A DNA stretch of 64,000 nucleotides from Ruminococcus sp. (GTDB lineage: Bacteria > Bacillota > Clostridia > Oscillospirales > Ruminococcaceae). The position numbers and the translations under genes are program-made. Of the stretch, positions 44,666-53,850 are shown piece by piece (the stretch's first letter is position 1; every line of letters starts with the position of its first letter). The notes under the pieces were generated by a model that made no database searches, was not told the origin of the DNA, and worked only from the letters and a program-made list of their open reading frames with translations. The stretch spans positions 1 through 64,000 of the forward strand of contig JAETQO010000006.1 of the NCBI GenBank assembly GCA_021770655.1, in the 5' to 3' direction.

Positions 44666-46468
44666 CTACTCGTCAAGCTTGAGTACAGACATAAACGTCT
44701 CCTGCGGAACGGACACCGAACCGAGCTGTCTCATTCGCTTTTTGCCTTCCTTCTGCTTTTCAAGCAGTTTTTTCTTTCTTGTAATATCTCCGCCGTAGCA
44801 CTTCGCAAGAACGTCCTTTCTCATAGCCTTTATGGTCTCTCTTGCAATTATCTTTCCTCCTATCGCCGCCTGAACAGGCACTTCAAAAAGCTGTCTCGGA
44901 ATATTCTCCTTCAGCTTCTCTGTAAGCCTTCTGCCTCTTGCATAAGCTTTGTCCTCGTGAACGATAAACGACAGCGCGTCTACTACCTCGCCGTTTAACA
45001 GAACGTCAAGCTTAACAAGCTTGGACGGCGCATAGCCCATCATCTCGTAATCAAATGACGCATAGCCCTTTGTGCGTGATTTGAGCGCGTCAAAAAAGTC
45101 GTAGACTATCTCGTTGAGCGGCAGCTGATAATGCAGGTCAACTCTGGTCTCGTCGATATACTTCATATCCTTGTAAATACCCCGTCTGTCCTGGCAAAGC
45201 TCCATTATATTTCCCACATATTCCGAGGGAGTATAGATATGAGCGTTCACCATCGGTTCTTCCGCCGAGGCGATAAGCCCCGGATCGGGATAGTTGGTCG
45301 GATTGTCTATATAGACCGTTTCTCCGTTTGTAAGATTTACCTTATATATAACGGAGGGAGCGGTGGTGATAAGGTCAAGATTGTATTCTCTTTCCAGTCT
45401 TTCCTGAATTATCTCCATGTGGAGAAGTCCCAGAAAACCACAGCGAAAACCAAACCCCAGCGCTATTGACGTTTCAGGCTCAAAGGAGAGCGAAGCGTCG
45501 TTGAGCATAAGCTTTTCAAGAGCGTCTCTCAGGTCGGGATATTTTGCTCCGTCGGCAGGATAAATTCCGCAATAAACCATAGGATTTACCTTTTTATAGC
45601 CCGGCAAAGCCTCTTCGCAGGGATTTTCGGCATTTGTCACCGTATCGCCCACACGAGTGTCTCCGATATCCTTGATAGAGGCGGCGATATAGCCGACCTC
45701 TCCGGCGTGAAGCTCGCCCACAGGCACAAGCTCCGTTGCGCCCATATAACCAATCTCCACCGTCTGGAACTCTGCGCCGGTAGCCACAAGACGAATGGTA
45801 TCGCCGGCTTTGATATGACCTTCCTTTACACGGCAGTAGATTATTACGCCCTTATACTGGTCGTAATAGCTGTCGAAAATAAGCGCTTTGAGCGGCGCGT
45901 TCTCGTTACCCTTCGGCGCCGGTATATCCGTAACTACCCTTTCGAGAACTTCCTTTATATTAGTACCCATTTTTGCGGATATTCTCGGTGCGTCCATTGC
46001 GGGTATACCGATGACATTCTCCACCTCCGCACAGGCACGTTCTGGGTCTGCCGAGGGTAAGTCTATTTTATTGATGACAGGAACGACCTCCAGATCGTGT
46101 TCTATAGCAAGATAGGTATTTGCAAGGGTCTGCGCCTCGATACCCTGAGATGCGTCAACAATAAGGATAGCCCCCTCGCAGGCGGCAAGAGAACGTGATA
46201 CCTCGTAGTTAAAGTCAACGTGACCCGGAGTGTCGATAAGATTGAAAACATAGTCCTCGCCGTTGTCGGCATGATAATTAAGACGCACCGCTCTCGCCTT
46301 GATAGTTATGCCTCTTTCACGCTCGATATCCATATTATCGAGCAGCTGATTTTCCATATCTCTCAGCTTAACGGTTTCGGTAAGCTCAAGGATCCTGTCC
46401 GCAAGGGTGGATTTTCCGTGGTCTATATGCGCTATAATGCAGAAATTTCTGATGTTTTTTTCGTTCAT
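44666..46468 (-). CDS. lepA: Elongation factor 4
   Basis: [42 protein letters not shown]-terminal Lys-rich LepA tail. Confidence 0.97.
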   Translation of the reverse strand: MNEKNIRNFCIIAHIDHGKSTLADRILELTETVKLRDMENQLLDNMDIERERGITIKARAVRLNYHADNGEDYVFNLIDTPGHVDFNYEVSRSLAACEGAILIVDASQGIEAQTLANTYLAIEHDLEVVPVINKIDLPSADPERACAEVENVIGIPAMDAPRISAKMGTNIKEVLERVVTDIPAPKGNENAPLKALIFDSYYDQYKGVIIYCRVKEGHIKAGDTIRLVATGAEFQTVEIGYMGATELVPVGELHAGEVGYIAASIKDIGDTRVGDTVTNAENPCEEALPGYKKVNPMVYCGIYPADGAKYPDLRDALEKLMLNDASLSFEPETSIALGFGFRCGFLGLLHMEIIQERLEREYNLDLITTAPSVIYKVNLTNGETVYIDNPTNYPDPGLIASAEEPMVNAHIYTPSEYVGNIMELCQDRRGIYKDMKYIDETRVDLHYQLPLNEIVYDFFDALKSRTKGYASFDYEMMGYAPSKLVKLDVLLNGEVVDALSFIVHEDKAYARGRRLTEKLKENIPRQLFEVPVQAAIGGKIIARETIKAMRKDVLAKCYGGDITRKKKLLEKQKEGKKRMRQLGSVSVPQETFMSVLKLDE

Positions 46469-46555
46469 TTACTGATTTTCCTCTCTCAGACAAGTATACT
46501 TTTCCATAATACTTTATTATAACACGGTTTAGACGGGTTGTCAATTTTCGGGCAC

Positions 46556-46588
46556 AAAAAAAGCGGCGAACAAAGTCGCCGCTTTTGC
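46556..46588 (-). terminator. Terminator of zinc-ribbon membrane protein gene
   Basis: AAAAGCGGCGACtttgttcGCCGCTTTTTT on the minus strand. Confidence 0.75.
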
Positions 46589-46634
46589 GAATAAATCCAT
46601 TTGGATTTATTAGTTTTTATACCTGTTAATTTTA

Positions 46635-48182
46635 TTACAGATTCGCACTAACCTCAACGAGTTTCTTATCAATTCGCATCATTACTTCCGTATAATATGC
46701 CGCGTCCGCCACAGACAACTCATCTTCGTTTATCTCATTTAGCTTTTCCATTGTTTCCGCATATTTTGTCATAAAGTTACTATAATCTTCTAACATTTCA
46801 AGCGTATTGTCCGACTCAGAATATTTTTTCATAAACTCAACATATTCATCAAAAAATTCTTCGTAACTGTCCATAGTTTCTTTAAATTCCGGAGTTACGT
46901 CCATACTTATGGTATCATTATCTGATTTTTCTTTTGAGGTCGTCTGTGCATTCTTTTCTTCCTTTGAAGTTGTTTGCATCTTTTCTTCTTGTTTTGAAGT
47001 ATTTACGCTTTCGGTTTCTTTTCCTGCTTTTTCATCATTATTTTCCTTTGGTGCATGAACTGAAATATGTATTGTATTAAAACCTTCATATTCTATTCTA
47101 AGAGTATAACCTTTTTCGTTATCAGCCTCGTAATATTTCTCACCCTTATTGTAATCAATATTAAATCCATTGTCTGAACAAGCTTTTACATAATCATTAT
47201 AATTATCAAATGATATTTCACCAACATATGCTTCAAACGAATCCGACTTATCAGTTAAAATATTACCCACATTAGAGTTCGGAACAGGTAATAACTTTGC
47301 AATTTCACTGGTAGGCATCTCAAATTTTCCCATTTCAATTGGAGCACTAAGATCAATATGTAGTTCCTCATCACTTTTGATATAAAGTAACTCTAATCTA
47401 TATCCCGATTCGTTAAATGCATTATAACTTAATTCACCTTTTTCGCCCTCTACCACAAATCCCATTTTTTCACATTCAGACAAATAATCGTTATATCCAT
47501 CTTTATCGGTTTTATAAACATATAACATAAGATTTTCTTCAGAATCTATAAGTATTTTTCCGACATTTGATCCAGGCTCCGGCAAAATATCACATAGTTC
47601 ACAATCAGACCATTTTATTTTTTCGGATTCATTTTTTCTGTTACTGTTATATAAGTTAAAATAAGGAACAATAAGTACAAAAGCAAAAATAGCCGCGATA
47701 ACACGAATACCCTTCTTTTTCTCTTTAAATATATGAAGTCCCATAAGAAAAGAAATTAAAAACAAAATCACCATTATTACCGCAATAATACCAGCTAAAA
47801 CCTTACCATCTGAAAATGCAAATACGCATAATAGAACTGATATTATTGAAAATACTATTAAAACCTTACTGAATTTACTCTTCTTAAAACTGTCAACACT
47901 ATCTTTATCTTCTTGCTTTTTTTCTTTTTCGATTTCATGTTTTAAACGTTCCATCTCTATTTGTTGTTTTCCGCTTTCTACATCTTTATATGCTTGTGAT
48001 TTGATTTTTTCTATTCTTACAGAATCGCTTTCATTTAATAAATCAGGAACCGAATATCCAGCACCGCAAAAAGGACAGTTAACCAAATCTTCTTTATTGC
48101 TAAATTCAATTTTTCCTCCACAATTTAAGCATACAGCAGTAAGCAAATCTTTATTTGTATCATTCATTGTAAATTCCTCCAA
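46635..48182 (-). CDS. Zinc-ribbon membrane protein with two tandem repeated extracytoplasmic domains
   Basis: N-terminal CLNCGGKIEFSNKEDLVNCPFCGAGY; two to three TMs; repeated LPEPGSNVGKIL...GYNDYLSECEKMGF / LPVPNSNVGNIL...NYNDYVKACSDNGF units. May correspond to DUF6591. Confidence 0.75.
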   Translation of the reverse strand: MEEFTMNDTNKDLLTAVCLNCGGKIEFSNKEDLVNCPFCGAGYSVPDLLNESDSVRIEKIKSQAYKDVESGKQQIEMERLKHEIEKEKKQEDKDSVDSFKKSKFSKVLIVFSIISVLLCVFAFSDGKVLAGIIAVIMVILFLISFLMGLHIFKEKKKGIRVIAAIFAFVLIVPYFNLYNSNRKNESEKIKWSDCELCDILPEPGSNVGKILIDSEENLMLYVYKTDKDGYNDYLSECEKMGFVVEGEKGELSYNAFNESGYRLELLYIKSDEELHIDLSAPIEMGKFEMPTSEIAKLLPVPNSNVGNILTDKSDSFEAYVGEISFDNYNDYVKACSDNGFNIDYNKGEKYYEADNEKGYTLRIEYEGFNTIHISVHAPKENNDEKAGKETESVNTSKQEEKMQTTSKEEKNAQTTSKEKSDNDTISMDVTPEFKETMDSYEEFFDEYVEFMKKYSESDNTLEMLEDYSNFMTKYAETMEKLNEINEDELSVADAAYYTEVMMRIDKKLVEVSANL

Positions 48183-48199
48183 ATTTTAAGATATTTATT

Positions 48200-48328
48200 A
48201 TTATACAACAATTTGTTGTATAATGCAATATAATCAACCAATTTTAGCAGATCTTTGTAAAATCTATACAAATGCCAAAGGTGAAATTACAACATAATGT
48301 AGTAAGAATATCACAACATAATGTTGTA
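48200..48328. promoter_or_regulatory. Three inverted-repeat operators between divergent genes
   Basis: ATTATACAACA-att-TGTTGTATAAT (48200-48224), TACAACA-taa-TGTAGTA (48288-48304), CACAACA-taa-TGTTGTA (48312-48328). Confidence 0.75.
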
Positions 48329-48384
48329 TGATATATTAAATATATACTTAAACGCATAAACGCAAGAAAGGAAAAGAGAGTGAA

Positions 48385-48606
48385 ATGGTTTTTCAGAGAA
48401 TCCGCGACCTGCGGGAAGACGCAGATTTAAAACAAAACGATATGGCAAAGATTCTCCACTGCTCACAGCAGGCTTACAGCAACTACGAACTCGGACAGCG
48501 TGATATACCGACGGACATTCTTATCGCTCTTGCAGAATATCATAAAACCAACATCGATTATATTCTTGGATTAACCAAAAACAAGACCTATTACAAAAAG
48601 CTATAG
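48385..48606 (+). CDS. XRE-family HTH regulator
   Basis: IRDLREDADLKQNDMAKILHCSQQAYSNYELGQRDIPTDILIALAEYHKTNIDYILGLT. Confidence 0.92.
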   Translation: MVFQRIRDLREDADLKQNDMAKILHCSQQAYSNYELGQRDIPTDILIALAEYHKTNIDYILGLTKNKTYYKKL

Positions 48607-48673
48607 ACAAAACAAAAAGCGGAAAGAGAAAGCTCTCTTCCCGCCGTAATTTTTTATGGAACAATATCCGTGA

Positions 48674-48961
48674 TTATTCTTTGTCAACGTCCTCAACAGG
48701 CTCTTCGATAGAATCGAGCTGAACCTCAACGTCAACGTCCTCGCCGGCTTCTTCGGCAGCCTCCTCAGCCGCTTCCTCTACAGCCGCCTCTTCCTCAGCA
48801 GCCTCTGCGCACTCGTCGCAGCCGCAGCAATCGTCGAAATCCTCGTCCAGATCCTCATAATCATAATTCTCAAGCTCTTTGTGCTTTTTAAATGCAAAAA
48901 TAGCAGCAGCACCGGCAGCGATCGCTCCGATAGCGGCAAAAACCTTAAATCCACTTGCCAT
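48674..48961 (-). CDS. Small acidic membrane-anchored protein
   Basis: N-terminal TM GFKVFAAIGAIAAGAAAIFAF; DDCCGCDECAEA cluster and Glu/Ala/Asp tail. Confidence 0.65.
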   Translation of the reverse strand: MASGFKVFAAIGAIAAGAAAIFAFKKHKELENYDYEDLDEDFDDCCGCDECAEAAEEEAAVEEAAEEAAEEAGEDVDVEVQLDSIEEPVEDVDKE

Positions 48962-49118
48962 TTCAAACAACTCCTTTTCTTTCAATGTTACGTCTAATGC
49001 TGAAACCGATTAGATTATAGATAGTATACCATATTTGTTATCAAAAATCAAGACGTTTACAAAAAATACGAATATTTTGGACATTTTGCTCAAAAAAATC
49101 TTTGTCGTTTTGTCAATA

Positions 49119-49838
49119 CTACATATTACCTGTTAGATTCATTATTATGCTTAATGCGGCTATCGGCGCAGTCTCACAGCGCAGTATCCTGTTTCCCAAC
49201 CCCACGAGCCTTATCCCCTCATCGGCGCATCTTCCAGCCTCATCGGGTTCAAAGCCGCCCTCGCTCCCGATAAAAAGCCCTATGCTTTTTCCACTTTCAA
49301 TTTCTGCTTCCCTCAGATTTATCCCGCCGTTTTCATAGCACATGAGACCGATGTCACAGGCTTTCAGTCTTTCAACGCACTCATTGAAACTTATCATCTC
49401 CGTCACTTTCGGTACAACGCCCCTGCCGCATTGCTTAGCCGCCTCCAGCGCTATCTTGTTGAGCCTTTCCAGTTTTTTTCTGAAACTCTTTTCATCAGGT
49501 CTTGACACGCACCTTGCCGTCAAGACAGGGCATATCTCCGCAGCACCAAGCTCCACCGCCTTCTGCACGATAAACTCCAGCTTATCTGATTTCGGCATCG
49601 CCTGAAAGAGGGTGAGCCTTACGTTCGGCTCGCATTTGCTTTTCCCGCATGACAGCACTCTGCACATGACCCCGCTGTCGGATATTGTAAGTATCTCCGA
49701 ACGGTACTCCATACCTTTACAGCAGATAATTATCTCGTCTCCCAGCCTCATTCTGAGACTTCTTCCTATATGAACAGCGTCCGGTCCGCTTATGATTATT
49801 TCATCGCCCGATACATCTTCAACAAAAAATCTCGGCAT
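49119..49838 (-). CDS. rsmE: 16S rRNA (uracil-1498-N3)-methyltransferase
   Basis: MPRFFVEDVSGDEIIISGPDAVHIGRSLRMRLGDEI; LFIGSEGGFEPDEA; LGNRILRCETAPIAAL. Confidence 0.93.
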   Translation of the reverse strand: MPRFFVEDVSGDEIIISGPDAVHIGRSLRMRLGDEIIICCKGMEYRSEILTISDSGVMCRVLSCGKSKCEPNVRLTLFQAMPKSDKLEFIVQKAVELGAAEICPVLTARCVSRPDEKSFRKKLERLNKIALEAAKQCGRGVVPKVTEMISFNECVERLKACDIGLMCYENGGINLREAEIESGKSIGLFIGSEGGFEPDEAGRCADEGIRLVGLGNRILRCETAPIAALSIIMNLTGNM

Positions 49839-50009
49839 AATGTTCCTCCGTTTTCAAATAAAATACAGACGATAAGGCCTATAATTAAATGATAGTTTAT
49901 ATTATAAAAACAGTATACCATAACTTCAAAAAATGTTCAATAAATTTCATACTAAATACAATAAGTTTTCACACGAAGAACACATTGACGGGTTATTATA
50001 TATATGTTG

Positions 50010-50167
50010 CAGGGAGATAGAGGCTCCTGAGCGGACAAATCATTTCGGTATGTTGGCTTTTACCCCAAGCCTTCATATATACAGCTTGTAGATTATTTTT
50101 CTACTAGCTTCTCCCCTATAATTTTTTATTTTTTGGCTCCCACAGCTCTTGCTGTGGGAGTTTTTTT
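50010..50167 (+). ncRNA. Candidate structured small RNA ending in an intrinsic terminator; family unassigned
   Basis: Stems GGGAGA/TCTCCC, TATG-tt-GGCTT/AAGCC-tt-CATA, AGCTtGTAGA/TCTACtAGCT; terminator CTCCCACAGC-tctt-GCTGTGGGAG-TTTTTTT. Confidence 0.5.
50137..50167 (+). terminator. Strong rho-independent terminator
   Basis: 10-bp perfect stem, 4-nt loop, T7 tract. Confidence 0.85.
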
Positions 50168-50277
50168 GTCCCGGTGCATAAAATTATACTCGTCCGCTAT
50201 TGCAAAAAGCTTTTTTATACAGTATAATGATTATATTCAAAACAACTAGAAAAAAATCATAGAAACGAGGCGTAATT

Positions 50278-51753
50278 ATGAAAGACATTATTCTGAATAT
50301 CGACCCGCAAAAAAGAAAGAGCCACATCAATCCCGAAATATACGGTCACTTTTCGGAACATCTGGGCAGATGTATATATAACGGTATGTTCGTAGGAGAA
50401 AATTCTGAGATACCCAACACGGGCGGAGTAAGAAATGACGTTATCGCCACTCTGAAACACATAAGGATACCCGTACTGCGCTGGCCGGGCGGCTGTTTTG
50501 CCGACGAGTACCACTGGAAAGACGGCATCGGAAAAAAAGAAAGCCGCAGAAAAATGATAAACACAAACTGGGGCGGCGTCGTAGAGGACAACAGCTTCGG
50601 TACTCACGAATTTATGGACCTCTGCGAAAAACTTGAATGCGAACCATACATTTCAGGAAACCTTGGCAGCGGAACGGTACAGGAGCTTTCCGAGTGGGTA
50701 GAATATATAACCTTTGACGGAGTATCTCCCATGACCGAAGAAAGACGCAGAAACGGCAGGGAAAAGCCGTGGAAGCTGAAATATCTGGGTATTGGGAACG
50801 AAAGCTGGGGATGCGGAGGCAGTATGCGTCCCGAATATTACTGTGATCTTTACAGACAGTATCAGACTTTCTGCCGCAACTACAGCGGCAACGAGCTTTT
50901 CAAAATAGCCTGCGGACCGAACTCCGATGACTACGACTGGACTGAAACGCTTATGACAAATCTGAACGAATGGAATACGAAAGCGATATCTCTGCATTAC
51001 TACACAGTGCCTACAGGCGACTGGTCTCACAAAGGCTCAGCAACGGAATTCTCCGATGAGGAGTATTACTCCACTATTACTAAAACCTTGCATATGGAAG
51101 AGCTTGTGACAAAACACAGCGAAATAATGGACAAGCACGACCCCGAACACAAGATTGGTCTTATCGTGGACGAATGGGGTTGTTGGTACGACGTTGAGCC
51201 GGGAACAAATCCGGGATTTTTATATCAGCAGAACACAATGAGAGACGCAATAATAGCGGCTATAAACCTTAATATTTTCAACGAGCATTCCGACAGAGTA
51301 ATTATGTCGAATATCGCACAAGTGGTAAATGTTTTGCAGGCTGTTATTCTTACCGAAGGAGAGAAGATGATACTCACTCCCACTTATCATGTTTTTGACC
51401 TTTACAAAGATCATCAGAACAGTGAGCTTGTGGAGTCGTCATTACAGGGCTTTGAAACAAACGGCGTTCCGGCAATAACAAAGTCGGTTTCCGTTGACGT
51501 GAAGGGGAACCTGCTCATAACCATGTCAAACTGCTCGCTTACGGAAAGTGCAAAAATCTCCGCTAATCTTTGCGGATTTGCCCCCGCAAAAGCCGAAGGA
51601 CAGATTCTCTGCGCCGATAAACAGGCTCACAACACCTTTGACGAACCCGAAAACGTAATACCGAAAGAGATCGGAGAAATAGAAATTAACAGCGACAGCG
51701 TATCATTTGAATTGCCCGCCTGCTCCGTCGTATCGGTGAAGCTTTACAAATAA
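50278..51753 (+). CDS. GH51 alpha-L-arabinofuranosidase
   Basis: [59 protein letters not shown]. Confidence 0.93.
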   Translation: MKDIILNIDPQKRKSHINPEIYGHFSEHLGRCIYNGMFVGENSEIPNTGGVRNDVIATLKHIRIPVLRWPGGCFADEYHWKDGIGKKESRRKMINTNWGGVVEDNSFGTHEFMDLCEKLECEPYISGNLGSGTVQELSEWVEYITFDGVSPMTEERRRNGREKPWKLKYLGIGNESWGCGGSMRPEYYCDLYRQYQTFCRNYSGNELFKIACGPNSDDYDWTETLMTNLNEWNTKAISLHYYTVPTGDWSHKGSATEFSDEEYYSTITKTLHMEELVTKHSEIMDKHDPEHKIGLIVDEWGCWYDVEPGTNPGFLYQQNTMRDAIIAAINLNIFNEHSDRVIMSNIAQVVNVLQAVILTEGEKMILTPTYHVFDLYKDHQNSELVESSLQGFETNGVPAITKSVSVDVKGNLLITMSNCSLTESAKISANLCGFAPAKAEGQILCADKQAHNTFDEPENVIPKEIGEIEINSDSVSFELPACSVVSVKLYK

Positions 51754-51754
51754 T

Positions 51755-52006
51755 ATGAGAAAACCGTGCAGAAAATGCCTTTTAGCCGACATGGATATTG
51801 ACGAATACACTCAGAATATTCTTGAATACATAAAAAACGTATCTGCCGAAAACCGAGCGGACGAAGAAGTTTACCTCCGCAGACTTGAAATATGCCGTAG
51901 CTGTGAAGAACTGTCAAACGGAATATGCGCTAAATGCGGCTGTTTTGTGGAGCTCCGCGCGTTAAACCCCAAGGCGTACTGTGCAAGCGAAAAAAAGTTA
52001 TGGTAA
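51755..52006 (+). CDS. Small Cys-rich protein (putative zinc binding)
   Basis: CRKCLL...CRSCEELSNGICAKCGCFVELRALNPKAYC; 1-nt gap from GH51 gene. Confidence 0.7.
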   Translation: MRKPCRKCLLADMDIDEYTQNILEYIKNVSAENRADEEVYLRRLEICRSCEELSNGICAKCGCFVELRALNPKAYCASEKKLW

Positions 52007-52039
52007 GACAATCGTGTTTACTCTGAATCTATCGGTATA

Positions 52040-52095
52040 ACAAAGCGCTCCGCCGTACCGACCCTGAGAGGTCGGTACGGCGGAGCGCTTTGTTG
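52040..52095. terminator. Very long perfect hairpin, probable bidirectional terminator
   Basis: AACAAAGCGCTCCGCCGTACCGACC-ctgaga-GGTCGGTACGGCGGAGCGCTTTGTT: 25-bp perfect stem between convergent genes. Confidence 0.75.
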
Positions 52096-52116
52096 TACAG
52101 CTAATTATTATAAAAT

Positions 52117-52635
52117 TTAACAGTTTTCCTCTGCAAGCTTTTTCTCTATAAAGTCCACGACCTCTTCAGGACCAATCCCAAGCACGGCGGCAAATTCTTC
52201 AAAAAGAAGCTTTTCTGCATTCCTGAAAAAATGCTCGTCGGCGGCGTGAAGCTTTCTGCCTATTTCCTGTTGCTTTTTCTGATGAATATAGAGCGTTCTT
52301 ACAAGCCTTGCAAGCTGATGTCTGTCGCCGCCCGAGATTATGTTTGAAAACAGCTCGGCGCGCTCGCTGTCATTGTCTGCCCACAAAGGCTCATCACCCG
52401 GCATCTCCCTGATAAGCTCGTTTATTTCCTCTCCGGTCATAAGGCTTTTTATCCGCTCTGTAAGCGTTTCGTTTTCGACAGGAACGTAAACTGTGGAATT
52501 TTCCTGATAAACCGGCTTCAGAACGATATAGTTTTTATTTTCACCCTTCACGTTCTGAACGCATTCTCCGATAACTCTGCACACTCCCGTCGTACCGTAA
52601 GACACAATATCTCCATTATTATACATAAACGTCAT
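52117..52635 (-). CDS. CarD-family transcriptional regulator
   Basis: YNNGDIVSYGTTGVCRVIGECVQ...YIVLKPVYQENSTVYVPVEN; helical C-terminus. Confidence 0.85.
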   Translation of the reverse strand: MTFMYNNGDIVSYGTTGVCRVIGECVQNVKGENKNYIVLKPVYQENSTVYVPVENETLTERIKSLMTGEEINELIREMPGDEPLWADNDSERAELFSNIISGGDRHQLARLVRTLYIHQKKQQEIGRKLHAADEHFFRNAEKLLFEEFAAVLGIGPEEVVDFIEKKLAEENC

Positions 52636-52934
52636 ATCCTTTCCTTATTAGTTTCCTGCTGCGGTATCTTTCCGCCCCAATATTTATCGGCGATTCTCTT
52701 CTGCTCCGCCCCGTCAAGCGTCATGATCCTTGCTTTCCATTTATCGGACGACCGCTTTGCCTCGTCTGCGGTCTGTCTGAACGAACATTTCTCGCCTATG
52801 CACTCCTTTACGTTAAGCACATCGCATCTGAAATACGCCGTAAGGTGTATGCACCGGGTAAACTCTGTGCTGTTATCAGTACCGGAACTCAAAAAGAACT
52901 TCCCCTTTTCCAAAACTCTTCCGTCCTTTTGCAA
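52632..52934 (-). CDS. Hypothetical protein with Cys residues
   Basis: 100 aa; RCDVLNVKECIGEKCSFRQTADEAKRSSDKW. TTG start; may start at a later TTG (~52913). Confidence 0.55.
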   Translation of the reverse strand: MQKDGRVLEKGKFFLSSGTDNSTEFTRCIHLTAYFRCDVLNVKECIGEKCSFRQTADEAKRSSDKWKARIMTLDGAEQKRIADKYWGGKIPQQETNKERI

Positions 52935-52940
52935 AGACTA

Positions 52941-52973
52941 AAAAGAACAGCTTGTTGCTTATACAAGCTGTTC
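52941..52973 (-). terminator. Hairpin plus T-run directly upstream of the 52632-52934 ORF
   Basis: Minus strand GAACAGCTTG-tataagcaa-CAAGCTGTTC-TTTTTAG. Confidence 0.6.
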
Positions 52974-52984
52974 CTCGACATATA

Positions 52985-53163
52985 TTAAGGCAGCACCGCA
53001 CAACTACCGCCTAACGGCTTTGTGTACGTCTAACTTGCCAATTTTCCGTTATCTTGCAGAGAAACGCCTTGAAAGACACAAGTATTTCTGCGTCGTTTCT
53101 ATACAATCTAACGAAAAATTTTCTGCGTTATCCGTACACAATAGTTGTGCGGTGTTGCCTTAA
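52985..53163. repeat. MITE-like element copy C (171 bp core 52989-53159, TTAA flanks)
   Basis: GGCAGCACCGCACAACTA...TAGTTGTGCGGTGTTGCC with TTAA on both sides; same length and internal sequence as copy B. Confidence 0.88.
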
Positions 53164-53237
53164 TTATAACGCATTTTCGGAAAAATTGTCATAGGCATTT
53201 TAAACAAAATTTCACTGCTTTTTATGCGGCAGAACGC

Positions 53238-53270
53238 AAAAAGCGGAACGTCCAAAAACGCTCCGCTTCT
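53238..53270 (-). terminator. Terminator of HPr gene
   Basis: AGCGGAGCGT..ACGTTCCGCTTTTTG on the minus strand. Confidence 0.75.
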
Positions 53271-53301
53271 CATATTATCGTATTAAAATATGCTGAAGGG
53301 C

Positions 53302-53574
53302 TTATCTTGCGCCCTCTGCAAAGCCGCTGTCAACCAGATCAACAAGACCCATAACGGCAGCTTCCTCGTCCGGACCGTCAGCGATGATCCTGATAGTGGT
53401 TCCGCCTACAATGCCGAGAGAAAGAATACCGAGAAGGCTCTTAGCGTTTACTCTTCTCTCTTCCTTTTCAACCCAGATAGACGACTTGAATTCGTTAGCC
53501 TTCTGGATAAAAAATGTTGCCGGACGGGCATGAAGTCCAACCTGATTCTGAACAACTACGTCTTTTACGAACAT
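53302..53574 (-). CDS. ptsH: HPr phosphocarrier protein
   Basis: MFVKDVVVQNQVGLHARPATFFIQKANEF (His-15 motif), AKSLLGILSLGI (Ser-46 region). Confidence 0.9.
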   Translation of the reverse strand: MFVKDVVVQNQVGLHARPATFFIQKANEFKSSIWVEKEERRVNAKSLLGILSLGIVGGTTIRIIADGPDEEAAVMGLVDLVDSGFAEGAR

Positions 53575-53850
53575 ACTAATCTCTCCCATTCATAATAATG
53601 TTTACTAAAACTCCATTAATCTAGGTGCCAATGCTTGTTTTGATACACTTATTATACTCGACAAACTTTGCTTAGTCAACGCAAATTTTAAACAAACAAG
53701 AAATTCGACCAAGATTTTCGTGACTTTGCTCAAAATTAAGCAACTATAATCATAATGCTTATGCTTTTTGCACAATGCCGTTTCATTTGCTGTACCACTT
53801 TATACAAATTTTTTTAACATTTATGTGGAAAGTGTTGAAAACTCAGGGAT

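Noticed and set aside
50012-50030. GAGATAGAGGCTCC resembles the 5' strand of a lysine riboswitch
   Set aside because: The remaining conserved lysine riboswitch helices are missing and the element is too short; the downstream gene is an arabinofuranosidase.
52060-52080. CTGAGA motif reminiscent of a TPP riboswitch
   Set aside because: It is simply the loop of a 25-bp perfect hairpin at a convergent gene junction; no other THI-box elements and no thiamine gene downstream.
53145-53354. 69-aa plus-strand ORF partly inside MITE copy C
   Set aside because: Spans the element end and the antisense of the HPr gene terminator; no coding features.
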